From Isosphaeraceae bacterium (lineage in GTDB: Bacteria > Planctomycetota > Planctomycetia > Isosphaerales > Isosphaeraceae), in contig JANXSY010000238.1 of assembly GCA_025356435.1 (NCBI GenBank), positions 1 to 54,510 on the forward strand: DNA of 54,510 bases. Direction: 5' to 3'. The notes beneath the pieces are model-generated. The model worked only from the letters and a program-made list of their open reading frames with translations. It was not told the DNA's origin and did no database searches. The first letter of the stretch is position 1. The number at the start of each line of letters is the position of its first letter. Of the stretch, positions 50,548 through 54,510 are shown piece after piece. Made by a program: the position numbers and the translations under genes.

Positions 50548-52761
50548 ATGGCGAAGTCCCTCACGATCGAACGTCGCGGCTACATCGACCCATCTCGGCC
50601 GTTTGTGCTCCGGGCCTTGATGGCTGTCTACCGCTTCCTGGCCTCGGTGAAACTGGCAGTCATCAGCATCTCCTCGCTCGCCGCCACGCTCTGCTATGCG
50701 ACCTGGTTCGAGAAAGCCCACGGTGGGCCTGCGACTCAGGAATATGTCTATCAGGGCGTCGGGTTCTCGATCTTGCTCGCATTCCTCGCGATCAACATCT
50801 TCTGCGCGGCGTCGATCCGCTACCCGTGGAAGCGCAGGCAGGCCGGATTCGTCGTCACGCACATCGGCCTGCTCACCCTGATCTTCGGCTCGTGGTGGGG
50901 CTTCAAATACTCCGACGAAGGCCGGGCAGGCGCTCCCGAGGGGGGCGTCATCGACAAACTTATCCGCGACCAAGACACGTTGGTCCGCATCAAGTCACTC
51001 GACCGCCAAGGTCAGCCGGAGGGAGAGTATGAACTCCCGTTCAAGGGCGGCCCGTTCAACTGGCCTGAGGGGCGTTGGCACTGGTGGCAGTCGCTCCTCG
51101 TCCGGATCGGGTTCGATAGCAAGACGTCCGACTGGCCCGAGGGACGCTACGAGGTTATCAGCAACCCGAAGCAGCCGTTCAAGGTCGCGGTCAAGGAGTA
51201 CTATACCGCCGCGATGCCGAGGCATGTCCATATCGCGGGCGTCGACGGCACGCCAATGCTCAGGCTCCGGCCGATGATCAAGGCCCCCGGCAAGACGACG
51301 ATGTCCGACGTTTTCGAGACGGGTGAGGAGCGCTGGTTCGTCATCCCCGCCCGGACAATGGGCTATCGCGTCTCGCGGAAGGCCGGCCCGGCGACCTTCG
51401 CTTTCCTCTATGTCGATAAGCCCGAACTGGTCGAAGACTTCCTCAACCCGCCCAAGAACCCCGGCACGCTCGGTGTCGCCCGACTGCGATATGTGGATAA
51501 GTCGAACAAGCCTCGGACCTATGAAGTACGGCTCGACGACACCAAGCCCGAGACACCATTCACGCTTCCCGACAGCGACCTGACCGTGACCCTCGTCGCC
51601 GTTGAGCAGAAGGCGACCGACCGGGACGAGTTCATCCAGGCCCTTGGCGACACCGAACTCAGGGTTGTCAAGTTCGACGTCCAGAAGGCAAACGGCCCGA
51701 AGATCACCCACGCCGGCTTCGCCGCTCAGCCGATGATCCCCGCCGTACTCGCGAGTGAGGAAGGTCAGAAGGCGGACAAGCCGCTGCTCTCGATCGGTTA
51801 CTACCGGCCCCCCACTCTCGGGGGCGCGGGAATGGCGGGCAACTTCGGGGTCGTCGAGGTGATGGGCGATTCCGAGAACCGGCTCTACTATCGCGTCTTT
51901 GGTCGCGACGAGACCCCGACACCCCCTGGCGAGACCAAGACGCCGAAGACCGGTGTGCTCAAGGGGACGCCCGGCCCGCTCAGGCTCGACGACTCGATCA
52001 CAGCGTTCGGCGGCAACCCGAACATGCCAATGACCTTGACCTTCTCCGCCGACCAATACCTCACCTCCGGCGAAGAGAAGACGATCTACGAACCCTACGA
52101 ACTACCGATCGGCCAGCGCGGCAACGGACTCGCCGCAGCGCTTCTTGAGATGACCGTTGACGGCGAGACCAAGGAATTCTGGGTCCATCGCCCGCCTGGT
52201 CTGAACACAAAATTCGAGCCGGTCCGCTTCAAGTCGAAGGCGTTTGAGATGGCCTTTGACTGCGACCGCAAGCCGCTGCCCTTCAGCCTCAAACTGATTG
52301 ACTTCGATGTCGACTTTGAGCCGGGGACGCAGCAAGCCACCAAGTTTGTCAGCCAAGTGGAGATGACCGACCAAGAGGTCGGGATCAAGAACAAGCCGAT
52401 CACGATCTCGATGAACCAGCCGCTGACGCACCGCAAGCTCACGTTCTACCAGTCGAGCTACGAGCGACTGCGGGACGCGAACGGACGCGAGACCGGCGAT
52501 TTCCAGTCGGTCTTCCAGGTCGGCTACGACGCGGGCCGGTTCCTCAAGTATCTCGGATGTGCCCTTGTCGTCCTGGGTGCATTCCTCCAGTTCTATATGA
52601 AGTCTGGGCTCTTCACCGACGGTGGCAAGCGTGACGATCAGAAGGCCGCCGACCGGGCCAGGCGTCTGCTCGAACGCAAGGGCAAGCCCCAGCCGTTGAC
52701 GACGACCAAGCCGGTCAAGACGAAGAAGCGCAAGAACCAACATGATGATACCATCCTCTGA
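50548..52761 (+). CDS. resB: ResB-like cytochrome c biogenesis protein
   Basis: A 737-residue membrane protein of System II cytochrome c maturation, which carries heme across the membrane with CcsA. The N-terminal part has LMAVYRFLASVKLAVISISSLAATLCYATWFEK (first membrane helix) and two more helices (FSILLAFLAINIFCAASIRYPWKRRQ, VVTHIGLLTLIFGSWWG). A ~520-residue periplasmic domain follows, ending ISMNQPLTHRKLTFYQSSYERL. The last helix is LKYLGCALVVLGAFLQFYMK, with a Lys-rich cytoplasmic tail. It is longer than typical ResB. The ccsA-like gene follows 72 bases later. Confidence 0.88.
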   Translation: MAKSLTIERRGYIDPSRPFVLRALMAVYRFLASVKLAVISISSLAATLCYATWFEKAHGGPATQEYVYQGVGFSILLAFLAINIFCAASIRYPWKRRQAGFVVTHIGLLTLIFGSWWGFKYSDEGRAGAPEGGVIDKLIRDQDTLVRIKSLDRQGQPEGEYELPFKGGPFNWPEGRWHWWQSLLVRIGFDSKTSDWPEGRYEVISNPKQPFKVAVKEYYTAAMPRHVHIAGVDGTPMLRLRPMIKAPGKTTMSDVFETGEERWFVIPARTMGYRVSRKAGPATFAFLYVDKPELVEDFLNPPKNPGTLGVARLRYVDKSNKPRTYEVRLDDTKPETPFTLPDSDLTVTLVAVEQKATDRDEFIQALGDTELRVVKFDVQKANGPKITHAGFAAQPMIPAVLASEEGQKADKPLLSIGYYRPPTLGGAGMAGNFGVVEVMGDSENRLYYRVFGRDETPTPPGETKTPKTGVLKGTPGPLRLDDSITAFGGNPNMPMTLTFSADQYLTSGEEKTIYEPYELPIGQRGNGLAAALLEMTVDGETKEFWVHRPPGLNTKFEPVRFKSKAFEMAFDCDRKPLPFSLKLIDFDVDFEPGTQQATKFVSQVEMTDQEVGIKNKPITISMNQPLTHRKLTFYQSSYERLRDANGRETGDFQSVFQVGYDAGRFLKYLGCALVVLGAFLQFYMKSGLFTDGGKRDDQKAADRARRLLERKGKPQPLTTTKPVKTKKRKNQHDDTIL

Positions 52762-52833
52762 CGACCTTCCCGATCACGCGACCCGACCGACCACAGCCTC
52801 GAGCCGGACGGGTCTCCATAGCCAGGAGCAGAC

Positions 52834-54510
52834 GATGCGACGATTCGGGTGGTCTCTCTCCGGCACCGGCCTCGCCCTGGCTGCGATCCTCGCCCTCGGG
52901 GCGACGGTCTCGGTCTCGGCTGCGACCCCGAAGCCGAAGATCGAGACGTTCGGTAAAGGTGCTGCTTACAAGGCTCTCGCCCACTTCGCGGTAATGCACG
53001 AGGGTCGGATCAAGCCGCTTGATACCCTCGCCCGCGAAGAGATCAAGCAGATTTACGGCAGGGAACGGATCTGGCTGCTCGACCTTGACGACGAGGCCTA
53101 CGCCTCGTGGGAGCCCGTCGCGGCCCTTCTGGACTGGTCGGCCCGGCCCGAATACTGGAACGATCAGGCGATCATCAAGGTCGAATATCTCCCGCTCAAG
53201 CGGTTCTTGCTTCACGGGGCCTCGAAGGCCTTCCTGAACGAGATCGCCGCCAAGACCTCGACTCCCGCCGCTGATCGGGACGCTCTCAAGAGGGTTGCCT
53301 CCGGTGAAGAGATCGGTGTCGCCGAGTTGGAGCTTCTGCTCCGATCGACCACCCTGCCTGCCGCCGAAGTTCTGGCCATCTCCCGACTCCACGCCAAGCT
53401 GGGAGAAGGCCATAAGTGGCTCTCCCCCCAGGAACTTGAAGACGCCGAGGTCAAGGGTAGCGACGGCAAGCCCGTCCCCTTCTTCCAGTGGATCGAGTCG
53501 ATCGCCGAGCGGAACCGATCCGCCTCGATGATGCCCAGTGGTGAGGCCAAACTGACCGACATTGAGGAGAAGGGCTACGAGGCTGGGACCGCCTTCTCGC
53601 GATACCGGTCACTCCGCGACCGCGACATGACGCGGTTCCTGCCGCTCCTCGTGATGCCCCGGCCTTTCAATCAGGCCTACGTCGTCTACACCGGCGAGGC
53701 CCTCAAAAAGGCCCAGCTCAGCCGTGGCCGAGACCTCTCAAACTTCGACCTCGAAGCGGCGGTCGTCCTCACGAAGTATCTCGAAAACGTCCAGTCGAAG
53801 GACATCGCCGATCCCGGCACCGACTCCGCGTTTGACACCCGCTATGCCAAGTGGCTCAAGGAACGCTCGACCTGGGTCCCCTTGGTCATGCTCCTTGACG
53901 CCAAGCCCGAAGAGCTTGAGAAGGCGGGCTATCCGGTCGCCAAGGTCGAGGCGTTCCGCAAAGCGTTCCGCTCGATGGACCAAGCCGAGAAAGCCAGTCC
54001 CGGCCATGTCGACGAGGCCACGGCCAACGCCCTCGTCGTCGCCGAGCGTGACCTCGGCACGACGATCAATGAGAGCTATTTCCCGACCGAGGGAGACCTA
54101 AACCGCGAGGTCTCTTTCAACGCCACCGCCCCGTTCTGGTGGGCACCTTTGATCTATGGTTTGGGCACGGCACTCCTCGCCCTTAGCCTCACTGTTGGGT
54201 CGTTCCGCTCCTCGATCGTCTCCGGGATCCACAAGACGCTGTATCTCAGCGGGATGGTGGCGTTCGTCAGTGGGATCGGCCTCGAAATCTACGGCTTCTC
54301 CCAGCGAGTCCTGATTACGGGCTGGGCCCCGGTGACGGGGATGTACGAGACCGTAATCTGGGTCGGCCTCGTGACGGCCACGCTCGGACTGGCCCTCGAA
54401 ATGATCTACCGGAAGACCTATGCCGCCCTGGCAGCGGCCGGAGTCGCGACCTTCGCGACCGCCCTCGCCGCGACCGTCCCCATGTTCGAAGCGCGTTCGC
54501 CTAAAGATGC
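52834..54510 (+). CDS. ccsA: CcsA/ResC-like cytochrome c assembly protein, N-terminal part (cut by window edge)
   Basis: At least 559 residues; the frame is open to the end of the window. A signal-like helix (residues ~7-25) precedes a long soluble region with no clear counterpart in short CcsA proteins (FAVMHEGRIKPLDTLAREEIKQIYGRE is the conserved entry). From about residue 430 the membrane part begins: PFWWAPLIYGLGTALLALSL, LYLSGMVAFVSGIGLEIYGF, then WAPVTGMYETVIWVGLVTATLGLALE, which matches the NLYESVIF-like entry of CcsA. The tryptophan-rich WWD loop lies beyond the edge. The start at 52834 has AGGAG seven bases upstream. Confidence 0.9.

Overview
The window reads as chromosomal DNA of a high-GC planctomycete, most likely from the Isosphaeraceae (Singulisphaera/Paludisphaera-like). 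This is inferred from gene content and style: DUF1080 and ThuA proteins, a zinc-ribbon Ser/Thr kinase with RDD membrane domains, a GAF-HlyD adaptor, a sialate O-acetylesterase, a Tat-exported molybdenum hydroxylase, a DUF5117-type metalloprotease, an exported Gly-rich repeat protein, strong G/C third positions and many GTG/TTG starts. I see no rRNA, tRNA, CRISPR array, insertion sequence or prophage. Both end genes are cut by the window.

Layout. 1-2539 (minus): two HlyD-type adaptors, one with cytoplasmic GAF domains. 2782-6875 (plus): an extended SDR and a large secreted zinc metalloprotease, closed by a hairpin at 6895-6942. 6950-10614 (minus): an unrecognised protein and a UvrD-type helicase. 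10735-12879 (plus): ThyX and a short Rho factor. 12984-17720 (mostly plus): a low-GC3 Cys-containing orphan, a sialate O-acetylesterase, a DUF1080 protein (minus), a small hypothetical and a membrane-anchored FGE-like protein. 17805-22306 (minus): a tiny Lys-rich protein, then a four-gene molybdenum hydroxylase operon (2Fe-2S, Mo, FAD, small four-Cys protein). 22590-25514 (plus): a Gly-rich/TPR exported protein and a SnoaL-like exported protein. 25553-29269: rhodanese (minus), enoyl reductase-like MDR (plus) and rhomboid protease (minus). 29898-33978: a small protein with a textbook terminator, a truncated gene, and a pabB-pabC-nif3 operon (minus). 34137-40403 (plus): a TIM-barrel isomerase, an unrecognised protein, a His-rich small protein behind a good promoter, a short repeat array, then yceH plus a GH38-like gene. 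40442-42533: ThuA (minus), an exported hypothetical and a second DUF1080 protein (plus). 42586-46138: a ZnR-kinase-RDD-pseudokinase-RDD protein (minus) divergent from a zinc-ribbon protein. 46132-48791 (minus): GT39-type glycosyltransferase and Gfo/Idh-like protein. 48999-54510 (plus): a DUF3754/TMEM143-like protein, then System II cytochrome c maturation genes (ResB-like, CcsA-like partial).

Functional themes: export and envelope (adaptors, rhomboid, metalloprotease, cytochrome c maturation), redox chemistry at the membrane (Mo hydroxylase with Tat signal), p-aminobenzoate synthesis for folate together with ThyX, transcription termination (Rho), and membrane kinase signalling. Several convergent gene pairs are separated by strong GC-rich hairpins without U-tracts, which look like shared bidirectional ends. 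The most unusual items are the kinase with an apparent internal kinase-RDD duplication whose second kinase copy is degenerate, the Mo-hydroxylase operon whose FAD subunit has lost the usual Fe-S cysteines while a small four-Cys protein follows it, and the low-GC3 CPxC orphan next to rho.
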